Origin: Owenia fusiformis
Lineage: Eukaryota > Annelida > Polychaeta > Sabellida > Oweniidae
Length of the DNA: 64,000 nt
Assembly: GCA_903813345.2 (NCBI GenBank)
Contig: CAIIXF020000002.1
Span: 24,134,455 to 24,198,454, forward strand
Reading direction: 5' to 3'
This document shows positions 11,816-22,187 of this stretch, one piece after another. Positions within the stretch are counted from its first letter, which is position 1. Each line of letters opens with the position of its first letter. The notes under the pieces are model-generated. The model had not been told where the DNA came from. It made no database searches and worked only from the letters and a program-made list of their open reading frames with translations. The translations under genes and the position numbers were made by a program.

Positions 11816-13052
11816 TAGAGGTCGCAACGGTACTGAAAACCAGTACCGGTAACCGTCACGCTAATAACCGTACCGTTACCGAAATACCGGTAAAAATATG
11901 TAAGATAAAATGCCAATGCGCTGCCACCCCCACTTTGTTCCTAACTCTCTCCGTAGCTTCTCAAGTCTATATACATACATGGTGCAAGGCTGATTTGAAC
12001 CCATACTGATGAACTTCACGAAATAGTATGTAACTATCTTACGAATCAAGATGTATTTTTAGTTTTAAATTAAATGTATTACACATTTCAAAGCATTTTT
12101 CAACTGTATCAATAGCAAGCGACATGCAGTATACATGGGGGTGGGGTAGGTAAAATAGATTTTTATTATCAGTTTATTGACTGTCTTGAGTCCTGGAAAG
12201 TGAACGGAGAGTGATGTGGCGACTTTGGCTGAATCATATCATGCTATTCCTGCGTCATCCGTGTAAAGTGAACAACAGTGTCTGTCAAGATATAGGGACA
12301 GAAAATATTGGCATTTTGAAAGTTACCTTTTTTTCGTCTCTTTTACAAGACAATTTATGGGAGAAAGAAAAGTTGAAAAAGTAAAGCATATCACAGAAAA
12401 TATTGACATTTACTGAACTTCAAGTTTTCTCCAGGAAAAGTAGATGAATTTATGTACATGTATGCAGTAGACATTTTCAAAACACGTTACTTTGCCTTAA
12501 AAACGTAACTTTATCGAACTTAAACTTTTCTCCACGAAAAGTGAATTTTTTAGGTAGGTATTTTCAAAACACGTTACTTTGCCTTAAAAACGTAACACCA
12601 TCACTTCCAAACGGGCACGACTTCAACCTGAGGTTGTCAATGCTTTGTTGTTCGTAAATGACTATTACAAACATAATTCAGTTTCTGGATCTGACGTTGA
12701 CACTACAACTACACCGGAACTGCCTAACATAACTACAACCAAATCTGAGCCTGAGCATGAAGCTACTACACCCGAACTGCCAAACATGGACATCACACCT
12801 GAACTGCCAAACATGGAAATCACACCTGAACTACCAAACATGGAAATCACACCTGAACTGCCAAACATGGACATCTAAATGTCTATGTAAATGTACGCAT
12901 CGTCAAAGTGGAAATTAAATGAATTAATTAAAAAAACGACGTGTCTTTTATTTCCCCGGGGATTATCGTCGGTTAACCGGTTAATAATTTCAATACCGGT
13001 AAATGCTCAATTCCGTACCGAAACCGTATAACCGGAATTACCGTCAGCCTCT
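11816..13052 (+). mobile_element. hAT-family element (non-autonomous or decayed)
   Basis: It is bounded by TAGAGGTCGC on the left and GCCTCTA on the right, with the 8-bp target duplication TTTGAAGT at 11,808-11,815 and 13,053-13,060. Eight-bp duplications and (T/C)AGAGG termini are hAT hallmarks. The ends are rich in ACCGGTA motifs in both orientations. At 1237 bp it is too short for a full transposase, but it keeps a C-terminal coding remnant. Confidence 0.8.
12603..12878 (+). pseudogene. hAT transposase C-terminal remnant with a nonapeptide repeat tail
   Basis: The open frame reads TSKRARLQPEVVNALLFVN. Its spacing resembles the end of the hAT dimerisation domain, where an S-x-R-x-x-L-x-P-E-x-V-x-x-L-x-F pattern is common. 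It is followed by a hydrophilic tail in which ITPELPNM(D/E) recurs as a 9-residue (27-bp) unit, about four good copies plus earlier degenerate ones, before a TAA. The catalytic part is missing. It is too short to act alone and may be a last-exon relic. Confidence 0.55.
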
Positions 13053-13199
13053 ATTTGAAGTGCACAATCTGTATTATATATATTCTGATATATTCTGTCT
13101 CGATATCCTGTATTGGCACTCGGCTCCGTCTCTTGCCAATACAGAATTTCTCGAGCAGAATATATACTGTATTGGACTTCAAATCATTCAATAACTTAT

Positions 13200-14042
13200 A
13201 ATATTATCATTTCATTATATTGTGCCATCAAAAGAAATGGTACATTTTAGAGTGTGATACTCTGGTGCCATTTTCAATAGATCTTACTTTTAGTGTTATT
13301 GAACTTCAAAGAGAAGTGAAGGTTATCCGCAAATAATATACCCATTGCATGGGATAGGTTATTTTCTTTGGTATAGCAAAATATTTGAGCTAAAAAATAA
13401 TTTGTGAAGTTTTCTAAATGTTTTTAAATGAAAAAATAGCATGCTCCCCTAAGCTGGACAAATCTTTGACCACCTGTGACTTACCAACCATATTTCATGA
13501 CTACCAGCCTGATATAGTCACAATGTTACATGACTTTAAATATCAAGTAGTTATTTCCTAAAATGACAGGGTTGCAGCTTTTTTTGACCACCCTGTACAG
13601 CAATATTACTTAAAGTTGCAACAATTAGTGCAGAGGGGCCATTCAACGATCATGGACCAGTGTCAAAATATATTTAAGTTTGGCTATTTCATCAAGACTT
13701 ACATCTATTTTTATTATCTACTAAGAAACCCCCTAGATAAACATTATTTCAGCTGATATTCCTCTTGAAACATGGTGGATCTTAAAAATATAAAAGCGGA
13801 TTTCCCCTTTTTGAAGCTTTGAACTGAATTTACACTTATTAATGCTGAAATTGATAGTTTATCCATACATTTTAAGAAAATAGGTATGTCAAAGAAGATG
13901 TTAAGCCAGATGTTGCCTTGATAGCTCAGAAAAAGTTAAAAGTTTCCTATTTTCTCTCTACAGGCCTTGTTGCCCCTTTAATATTATAATATTACTTAAA
14001 TAATATTATAGTTTTCTTTTGTTTAATTCCAGGTGATGTTTG
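13200..14042. other. no gene assigned
   Basis: AT-rich interior of the giant element. A weak acceptor/donor pair on the minus strand near 13,480-13,520 would frame an exon of about 24 nt; I do not call it. TTTAATTCCAG at about 14,023-14,033 could be the acceptor for the coding remnant downstream. Confidence 0.35.
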
Positions 14043-14448
14043 AGACCAAAAAAACGGCGAGCGGTTTATGTTGGCTATTTCCAAAGCAACAACATGTATG
14101 CATGTCAATACAAGGATTGCCATTGCGCATGTTCATTTGTTGCACAATACAACACAGAAAAAGCAAGCAGGATCAAAGATTATTAATTGAGCCATAAGAG
14201 CCAAATACGACACCAATTTCGAAAAAAAGAAGCTTTAAGATGAAATTGGGGAAGATAGCATCTCTCTATATAGGAATGAACACTCTCACTGTTGAGTCAA
14301 AGCCAGTGATATGGTGGGATCAATTTATGTGGCAAATGTCAAAGCCATTGTAAATTCCTTGAAGATGAATCTGACAAAATGCGAAGATAGACTTGATGAA
14401 TATGACCCTAATTTACTTCAGATTTTTTTTTTGAAATCGTTAGATTAG
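14043..14448 (+). pseudogene. coding remnant (Cys-rich segment) of the giant element
   Basis: The frame from 14,043 reads RPKKRRAVYVGYF, then a Cys-rich run YACQYKDCHCACSF, up to a TAA at 14,184. A related continuation one frame over (14,239) reads D-E-I-G-E-D-S-I-S-L-Y, meets a TGA at 14,293, and continues in the same frame from 14,296 as VKASDMVGSIYVANVKAIV and KCEDRLDEYDPNLLQ to a TAG at 14,446. These composition-biased open runs interrupted by isolated stops look like a decayed gene. The Cys pattern hints at a zinc-binding domain, but I cannot name it. Confidence 0.42.
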
Positions 14449-14519
14449 AACTTGGGCTAGTATAATGATGAAGCTAACAGATTATAATGTATTATGAAAG
14501 AACTAGAGTATTACTCATA

Positions 14520-15925
14520 TTTACACGCCTAACCATCGACAACGTAGTGACAAAATATACCAGTGCACACTTTATATTGTACAGTGTCACTAAAAACTGA
14601 TGATGCAGGTGTGATGGAGGTTTTCAAAAATTAATTTTGGGAATACTTGAAAGATTTCAATTTCATCTTCAACTTTTAGCTTTCTGATTACATTAAAAGA
14701 TTTAAAAGCAATGCTTGATTTTTTCCTATTTAGTCTATCAACAAAAATTGATCGGTTGGAAAATGTTGGATTTTTATTCACATTTCCTTTGATCATTTTT
14801 TCTCCTGTCGCCTAAGAGTGTCATTTATTTTTATGAGAATATGTTTCTCTAAACTACACAATTTAAGATGAGTGAAGATTTGATAAATATTATGTATTGG
14901 GTGTAATTTTAATAAAAAATCAGAAGAGTAGTTGTCAACTCCACTGAAGGGTGTCAGTGTAAATGAAATTCACAAGATGTTATATTGAACAATGCAATAA
15001 TTAAACAAGTTATGTTTAAGGAACATGTTCAATTATCCCCAATACAGATGTTCTAAAGTTAAGGTAAATTTGATTTTTAAATCTTGTTGAATGTTATTTC
15101 ATTTTATAAAAGTGTTGGTGTGGTGATTAATATGTGACCATGGGGTGTTAGCCTCTTACCCCTTGATCACTTGACATCTGTACTTTAACGTAATAAGAAA
15201 CACTTTTATGAATTTCAATTATCTTAAGAAGTTGATAGAGAGATTTATTCTAGCTAGTCGAAGATGACTTTTTAAAATCCTCTTTATGCTATATCTGGAA
15301 AGTGTTGAGGTTCAATAGGTTCAATCAAGTTTAAGTAATACTGTGATTGTTAAGTTTCAGTTTTAAATCAATCTGATCCCCCTGCCCATTAGTGTTATTA
15401 AAAATATGTTGTCAGGGTTAACTGTGAATTCAGATATGTAAGTTCGTTGGGACAACGTACATCAAGATGACAAGGCACATTTGTAATTTTTTGATTTTTA
15501 TTATTTTAACTAAAACATGAATATTTATTAAATTTTCAACCGACCTTAATTGTGTAACTTAGGGAAACATATTCTCATAAAAATAATTGACACTCTTAGG
15601 CGACAGGGGGAAAAATGATCAAAGTAAATGTGAAAAACCCAACATTTTCCAACCGATTATTGTTTGTGGTTAGATTTACTATGAAAAAAATTGAGTACTG
15701 CTCGAAAATCTTTTAACGTAATCAGAAAGCTAATGGTTTTCCTAATCGAATACACACAAAATTAAACATGAAATTCTTTATGCATTCCTCAGATTAATTT
15801 TTAAAACCTACATCACACCTACAACATATCTTTTGCTTCATATCAGTTAGAATAGTGACACTGTACATCAAAAGTCTACGGGGGTATATTTTGTCACTGT
15901 ACTTTGTCGATGATCAGGTGTGATT
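14520..15925. repeat. large imperfect inverted duplication (foldback)
   Basis: The left arm, about 14,520-14,868, is mirrored by about 15,556-15,925. Shared anchors include TCGCCTAAGAGTGTCA against TGACACTCTTAGGCGA, GAGAATATGTTTC against GAAACATATTCTC, and CAGTGTCAC against GTGACACTG. The spacer is about 690 bp. The arms differ by many substitutions, so this is old. Small minus-strand open frames in the arms are not credible genes. Confidence 0.65.
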
Positions 15926-16276
15926 TAAAATAAAAAAGTTAAAATGATCAATCTTCTGCCTGTTGTACCATCAATTACATTATTTTCTAATGAAGTATTT
16001 TCTGTAATGCTAAAGATTACTTGATCTGTACGTGATGAACTACTTTTTAAAAATATCTTGTCATAAAATTTAAAATTATGCTTATATAGAGTTGCAATTA
16101 AAACATTATATAAGACATGTTAATTGCAATCCGATGAAAATTTCTGTTGCCAAACAAAAAATGGAATACACAAATGTTGACTTAATGAATTTGATTTCAA
16201 ACATCAATTTCGATTAAAAAACAGAAGTGAAAACTATAATTTCTGAATCCTTACCTGTAATGTCAGTTTACTAGAA

Positions 16277-16725
16277 TGTCTGAATTCAGACACCTTATTT
16301 CAGTTTTATAGATTGTTGTCTGAATTCAGGCACCTCATCCAAGCTTAGCAAGTTGTCTGAATTCAGACACTATATTTCAGTTTTATAGATTGCTGTCTGA
16401 ATTCAGGCACCTCATTCAAGCTTAGTAAAGTGTCTGAATTCAGACACCATATTTCAGTTTTATAGATTGTTGTCTGAATTCAGGCACCTCATCCAAGCTT
16501 AGCAAAGTGTCTGAATTCAGACACCATATTTCAGTTTTATGGAATGTTGTCTGAATTCAGGCACCTCATCCAAGCTTAGCAAAGTGTCTGAATTCAGACA
16601 CCTTATTTTAGTTTAAGAGAATCTTGTCTTTTTAAATTAAAAATGTGTGGGCATGTCTGAATTCAGACACATATTTTCCCATACTAAGAGTTGCACAGAG
16701 TAAAACATCTGCCTGAATTCAGACA
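16277..16725. repeat. right subterminal array: eleven palindromes in a 77-bp dimer satellite
   Basis: TGTCTGAATTCAGACA or a close variant starts at 16,277, 16,317, 16,354, 16,394, 16,431, 16,471, 16,508, 16,548, 16,585, 16,654 and 16,710. From 16,277 to 16,585 every second copy is exactly 77 bp apart. Perfect palindromes alternate with the variant ending GGCA, and two spacers alternate (one with TTTCAGTTTTATAGATTG, one with CCTCATCCAAGCTTAGCAA). The array ends about 245 bp inside the element's right end. Confidence 0.88.
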
Positions 16726-16926
16726 CTTCATTTATCTACACAAAAAGCTTGTAAATATGTTGCTGATGTCTGTACATAACATAGATATACAGTACCTAGA
16801 AATATATATCTTTATTTTTATACTTTGCTGGTTGTTTATAATCTTTTCTCATACAAAAAACTTCTCCAACACCTGAAGAATACATTAATTGTCAAATATA
16901 TTTCTTAATTTATATTAATAATTCAA

Positions 16927-16970
16927 ACTTTTGTCACCTATGGAATTGCCAAACTACACTGGAACCTGTT
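16927..16970 (-). repeat. right terminal inverted repeat of the giant element
   Basis: The reverse complement begins AACAGGTTCCAGTGTAGTTT and ends in TGACAAAAGT, mirroring the left end. AGCA follows at 16,971-16,974, then the rejoined host sequence. Confidence 0.8.
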
Positions 16971-17960
16971 AGCATATAATATTTTAAATGTGATATAGCT
17001 AAATATACTGTAAAACGGGTAATTTTGACACCGGGAAATTTTAGCGATTTTTCAATTTTAGGGGGTTTTAGCGCGGGAAATTTTAGCGAAATGAAGATTA
17101 ATCTTTAAAAAATCAAATTAGCGAAATGCATTAGAAATTTTATCATTTATGGCAGAAGAATGAATAACGGACATGACAGAGGAATTATCAAAATGTAAGA
17201 CTTCTAATGCACATGGTATTGGTCCAAACTACTGATGGATGGCTATTTATCCTTCAGATATTGAAAGAAACATACGATTTAAAAATATTTACCTTTTTCA
17301 AATTACAAACCGGAAGTCGAGCACTGAACGAAAAGCTCCTTAAATACTATATAGTATTCATGTAGTTTCCCGGGAATTTGCAAATTTTAGCGCCCGGTTT
17401 ATTTTAACCCCGGTTTATGTTAGCGAATTGAATTTTTAGCGAAACTATAGCTATCGCTAACAATCGCTCACAATCACCCCTCGCTAACAATACCCGTTTT
17501 ACAGTAGTACATTTCTAAATTACATATGCAAATTCATATACACGTATTGATATATACAAAAAAGTGAGATGGAAACAGGAAATAAACATTATCTACTTGT
17601 TTCATTCTAACATTTTCTAAAGGACATATAAATTTCTGTATTTATGTACATTTGTTTTACAAAAATCATAACAAGCAGACAAGATACCTATATTTTTCAA
17701 TTTTAGTTTATTTATTTTCCACATGCTGATTATGGACTAATCTAAGTGATTTTAACCGTGATAAAATTTCTCTAAAATCTTCCAAAAGTTGATCAAGGAT
17801 GATTTTTCATTTGTCTGTCCTACTTTTCCTAAAATGATTTTTAAAATCTGCAAAAACACATTCAACTGTTTCACAAAGTGCTCATTATTTTTCCAACACA
17901 CTGTTCAAGTCCATGAGGTAAGGTCTAATTTTAGGACATGGGTATTGTATCCAGTATGAA
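16971..17960. repeat. copy 0 of the zinc-finger 3' flank (right part)
   Basis: Resumes the host sequence interrupted at 1936 and runs into the 3' flank of the first zinc-finger locus. It is homologous to 27,180-27,600 and 51,790-52,155. Apart from the TA-flanked MITE at 17,008-17,504, it holds no gene. Confidence 0.7.
17008..17504. mobile_element. TA-flanked MITE (Tc1/mariner-like)
   Basis: The left end CTGTAAAACGGGTA mirrors the right end TACCCGTTTTACAG, each bordered by TA. Paralogous DNA near 27.21 kb lacks the insert. The interior repeats (A)ATTTTAGCG and GCTAA motifs in both orientations. It is non-coding. The superfamily is inferred from the TA target and the terminal sequence. Confidence 0.7.
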
Positions 17961-18038
17961 TGACCATATGATTTTTCAGAGAAATTCTGTCCAATGTCCA
18001 ATCCTTTACCAGTAGATGTAGCAGCAGTAGCATCTCTT

Positions 18039-19905
18039 CTATAAATTCTTGGTAAGAAGAGGACAGTTTTTATTATTCCTTTTTGAGAGAGGACATAAAA
18101 CAACCCTTGCCTCTGACTGATGAATGATATTGTGATTTGCCAAGTGACATTTCTGTGCAAAGCCTATTGAACAAATGTTACATTTAAACTTCTTTTCTCC
18201 AGTATGAATGAGATTGTGTTTTACTAAGTAAGATTTCTGTACAAATGCTTCAGAACAAATTTCACACTTAAACTCCTTTTCTCCAGTATGGATGAGATTG
18301 TGTCTTACTAAGTGAGATTTTGTTGCAAATTGTTTAGAACAAATGTTGCATTTAAACTTCTTCTCTCCAGTATGCCTGAGATTGTGACTTGCTAAGTAAG
18401 ATTTATGTGCAAATGTTTTGGAACAAATGTCACATTTAAAGTTCTTTCCTCCAGTATGAATGAATTTGTGTGTTACCAATGTATCTTTCCGTGCAAATTC
18501 TTTAAAACAAATGTCACATTTAAACTGCTTTTTTCCAGTGTGAATGAGATTATGTGTTTTTACGTCAGATTTCCTTGCAAATGGTTTAAAACAAATGTCA
18601 CATTTAAAATGTTTTTCTCCAGTATGGATAAGGTTGTGACTAACTAAGTGAGATTTCTGTACAAATGTCTTAGAACAAATGTCACATTTAAAGTTCTTTC
18701 CTCCAGTATGAATGAATTTGTGTGTTACCAATGTATCTTTCCGTGCAAATTCTTTAAAACAAATGTCACATTTAAACTGCTTTTTTCCAGTGTGAATGAG
18801 ATACTAAATTAGATTTATATGCAAATGCTTTAGAACATATGTCACATTTAAATTTCTTTTCTCCAGTATGAATAACATTATGACATGCTAATTGTGATTT
18901 ACATGTATGTGCAAATGCTTTAGAACAAATGTCGCATTTTAATTTTTTTTCTCCAGTATGGATGAGATTGTGACTCACTAAGGCAGATTTCCATGTAAAC
19001 GTTTTAGAACAAATGTCACATTTAAATTGTTTTTCTCCAGTATGGATGAGATTGTGACTTACTAAGTGAGGTTTCTGTGCAAATGTCTTAAAACAAATGT
19101 CACATTTAAAATTCTTTTCTCCAGTATGGATGAGATTGTGAATTGGTATGTCTGACTTCCTTGCAAATGTTTGAGAACAAATGTCACATTTAATCTGTTT
19201 TTCTCCAGTATGGATGAGATTGTGCCTTAATAAGTTAGATTTCAATGCAAATGTTTTATAACATATGTCACATTTAAACTTCTTTTCACCAGAGTGGATG
19301 AGATTGTGACTTACTAAGTGAGATTTCCTCGCAAATGTTTTATGACAAGTGTCACATTTAAACTTCTTTTCTCCAGTATGAATTAGATTATGTTTTACTA
19401 AGCTGGTTCTGTCTGCAAATGTTTTAGAACAAATGTTACATTTAAATGGCTTTTCCCCAGTATGAATTCGATTGTGTCTTTTTAAGCTAGATCTATGTGC
19501 AAATGTTTGAGAACAAATGTCACATTTAAACTGCTTCACTCCAGTATGAATGATTTTGTGTCTTTCTAAGTAATATTTCTGTGCAAATGCTTTTGCACAA
19601 ATGTCACATTTAAACTGCTTCACTCCAGTATGAATTTTTTTATGTCTTTCTAAATAAGATTTCTGTGGAAATGCTTTTGAACAAATGTCACATTTAAACT
19701 GTTTTTCTCCATAATGGATGAGATTGTGACTTGCCAAGTTAGATTTCTGAGCAAATGTTTTCGAACAAATGTCATATTTAAATTGCTTCTCTCCAGTATG
19801 GATGAAATTATGGCTTACTAAGTCAGAATTATGCCTAAATGTTTTAGAACAAATGTCACATAGAAATTGTTTTCCTCCAGTATGGATGGGGTTATGATTA
19901 GGCAT
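18039..19905 (-). pseudogene. C2H2 zinc-finger gene (A head, B tail), frameshifted
   Basis: The frame starts at ATG 19905 (M-P-N-H-N-P-I-H-T-G) and encodes 12 fingers plus part of a thirteenth, then terminates at 18,772 after SHSHWKKAV. The other half, 18,804 down to 18,039, is open in another frame and carries eight more fingers and the tail HQSEARVVLCPL...LLTKNL shared with the B genes. Comparison with sister fingers shows an 8-bp deletion near 18,800 between two TCTCA repeats (TCTCACAATCTCA reduced to TCTCA). Finger 2 has Tyr for its first zinc Cys, and finger 12 has two extra residues (AHTCKSQLAC). Without the deletion the locus would encode about 21 fingers. An in-frame stop lies upstream of the ATG, so it looks intronless. 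Either half could still be expressed, but the full protein is broken. Confidence 0.85.
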
Positions 19906-20068
19906 TCTTAGTGATGTCTTCCAAAATATTTAGAATATCCTAGAACAGAACATTCAGTATGGTAGATCAATACAGCCTGGTTGATATATATTGTTTATAA
20001 TTTAGCGCTGTCAGTCAGTATCCTGTCTGTATTTTCCATGTAGCCTGAATGATACAGTATGTAGCATA
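19906..20068. promoter_or_regulatory. 5' flank of the A-type zinc-finger gene
   Basis: Nearly the same sequence precedes the A gene at 41,003-41,165, with repeated TCAGTATG / GTAGCCTGAATG phrases. No core promoter element is clear. Conservation here could simply reflect recent duplication. Confidence 0.35.
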
Positions 20069-21318
20069 TCGGCTCAATATACTTCAGGTTATATATCTAT
20101 TGTAATTAGGCACTTTCAATAAAATGTGCAAGTCAGCTTGTAGAACTAGATTATCAAGCTTGAACAAAATTTCCTAATTCACATGTACAGTCCATTTCAA
20201 TGTTTTTCTTTGTCAATAAAAAAATAAGGAATTATAACATTGGCATTCAATAGGAAAACATGCATAAAGTTTATTTCAGATTTAATTAGCTTATAGTTTC
20301 ATGTGCAATTAAGCTGTTGCCTGTTTATTTTTTTTAAATAACTCGTTACAGAAGCATCAAAATAGAGACCACTAATTTCATGAGCCCCACGAGCAATTTG
20401 AGATGTGCAAATGTTATTTGTGTGCAATATGAAATTATGTTTCTCAGTATATTACACTATTACCATTGTCAGTATGAAGTTATGACTTCGGAAAAGACCA
20501 AATCATGATCAATACTTTCTATCTAAGTTTAATAACATGAAAACTTTACATTTGTAATTTTGTCAATTTTGCCATATCATACTGATGAATATGATCCTAG
20601 AAGCAGCAAGAAAAGGAAACTCAAAGTCTCAACATGTCATAAGAAAAATATACCTTATATATTCGAAAGAGTGTATCACATTCCCTTCTCCCAAACAAGA
20701 GTCAATATCCCAATTCATGACCAGAACACAAAGGGACATTTCATACATAATGAACTCATTACAATACATGTTGAAGAAACATTGATAGCCAATACTCATA
20801 ACATCAAAAACAGTTGTAGATACTAGATACTAGTACTCATGAGAGATGTCAAATAAGGTCTCAAATGGTGTGGAATGGATGAGATCCAGTCTTGAAGTCC
20901 ATAGGCAATTCAAAAGGCCAACATCAATATGCAAATTTGTGCCATAATCCGTAAAACACAATAACTCACAGTGGTCATCAGGAGAAAACTATGGCTGGTT
21001 TCGATCCCTATTTCTCAACTATAAATGCCATAGCTGGGATATGCCTTACAAGGTGCCAAGTGAAAATGTGAGTTATGCATACTGTTCTCAAAAACAGACT
21101 TGCCAGACAGTTTTTCATAAATCACCATTTTGACCAATCAGTTTGCAGCATTTTGAACCGCACCCACTTTTTTGCACTCCAGATTACGTTATTGAACTTT
21201 GAGAGAAGAAAGAATAGATCATGATTCGGGCTTGTCCCGAATCATAACTGCATACTGACTTTGTATATTTTGACATTGAGGCATTTTATTGACAAAGAAA
21301 AACTCTGAAATAAACTAT
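20069..21318. other. block-1-specific DNA, no gene seen
   Basis: This segment is absent from block 2, where GTAGCAT at ~41,165 runs straight on to the sequence found here at 21,325. A short hairpin, GATTCGGGC..GTCCCGAATC, lies near 21,222. Two overlapping open frames at 20,560-20,826 match nothing I recognise. Confidence 0.45.
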
Positions 21319-21324
21319 ACATCA

Positions 21325-21460
21325 GTAAACTGCTTTTCCCAAATATGGATAATTGTTTGTCCTTTTTCTGTTCAAATTATATTTGAACTTTTTCTCTCCA
21401 ATGCGGATCAGACTATGATGATATTATTTAGAACTAGGTTTACTAACATCACATAAAGGC
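21325..21460 (-). pseudogene. highly degenerate zinc-finger fragment
   Basis: Minus-strand reading gives HSLIRIGEKKFK and neighbouring finger-like residues with no intact Cys/His set. It recurs at 41,170-41,300. It is probably an old relic upstream of the A gene. Confidence 0.5.
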
Positions 21461-21559
21461 AGGTTAAGTCAATATCTCTTTTAAATATCCACATGGTACT
21501 CAATGTCATTCAATATGAGTATGCATAGTGTTTTCCATCACATCTTGTATCATATATAT

Positions 21560-21780
21560 ATCATATATTTTGGTTGTTGATTCTTCACTTTAATTATTTT
21601 TTAATTTGTTGTCAGACTGTTCTCCGTGTCTCTCTATATACAGATATATATTACTACTATATTCTTGGTGTTGATTCTAAGTTCAACAATTATGTTCATT
21701 ATGTCTTTGACACTGTTCTCCTTGTATCACTGTTTATATTTTGGTTGCTGAGTCTTCATATAATTCTTACATGTAGTTGT
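21560..21780. repeat. degenerate ~85-bp tandem repeat
   Basis: Units contain ATTATGTTCATTATGTC, ACACTGTTCTCC and TATTTTGGTTGTTGA in order. Homologous arrays occur at 41,400-41,620 and, more diverged, at 33,510-33,760. Non-coding. Confidence 0.55.
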
Positions 21781-22187
21781 CCATCTTATATGCACCATGC
21801 AGTCTTCTACTATATATATGTTAGGAACTGATAGATATGACCTCCACTTGAACATAGTTTAAGATATCTGTAAGATGTACCTGTGCAAATAATGTCATGG
21901 AGATCTTGTTCTATAATTCAACATAATATATTGAAAGGAGCATAGAACTAGCAGGGAACAATGATATAATAATCAACAGATAGTGTTTATGTATGCCCAA
22001 ACATTTGACAGTTTATTTAATAACTTATAAGACAACAAATAGCAAAGATTCAACATGACCTGAAGGAGTAAATTTAAGTACAGGTATTGCAGGATTCTGT
22101 TTCCAACACAAGAAGAACAAGGGAAGAACCATTAAAATGTTTGGGGATCTTAAAGTCTGTTCTCAAATAATTGTCAACATACATAGG

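Larger units (their letters stand above)
11313..13200. repeat. tandem pair of two-hairpin repeats, split by a hAT insertion
   Basis: The unit starts ATCATCGTATGATCTGTAAAAT (11,314 and 11,627). It contains one hairpin built on TCTGTATTGCTACTGAGA (about 11,373-11,465 and 11,687-11,779) and a second built on GTTATTGAATGATTTGAAGT (11,485-11,622). The second copy of that second hairpin is interrupted at 11,815 and resumes at 13,053. Non-coding. Confidence 0.65.
1936..16970. mobile_element. giant (15.0 kb) TIR DNA transposon with subterminal palindrome arrays
   Basis: Both ends carry matching inverted repeats beginning AACAGGTTCCAGTG, directly flanked by AGCA on each side (1932-1935 and 16,971-16,974). 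Paralogous DNA at 51.78 kb reads through the junction without the insert, and the flanks rejoin to that sequence, so this is a real insertion rather than chance symmetry. Inside each end lies an array of the palindrome TGTCTGAATTCAGACA. The interior holds remnants of a minus-strand spliced gene (5.19-6.89 kb), plus-strand coding remnants (7.24-7.78 and 14.04-14.45 kb), a nested hAT element, several MITEs and a large foldback. The superfamily is not assigned. A 4-bp target duplication is compatible with Sola, Academ or Ginger types, but I see no diagnostic transposase motif. The copy is probably dead, since the coding remnants contain stops and frameshifts. Confidence 0.8.

Noticed and set aside
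1936-16970. Maverick/Polinton identity for the giant element
   Set aside because: Size fits, but the TIRs are only ~45 bp, the target duplication is 4 bp rather than 6, and no DNA polymerase B, capsid, protease or integrase motifs were seen.
18405-18647. Plus-strand open frame of 80 codons
   Set aside because: It is the antisense shadow of the zinc-finger repeat. The same applies to plus-strand frames at 56,680-56,892 and 59,032-59,232.
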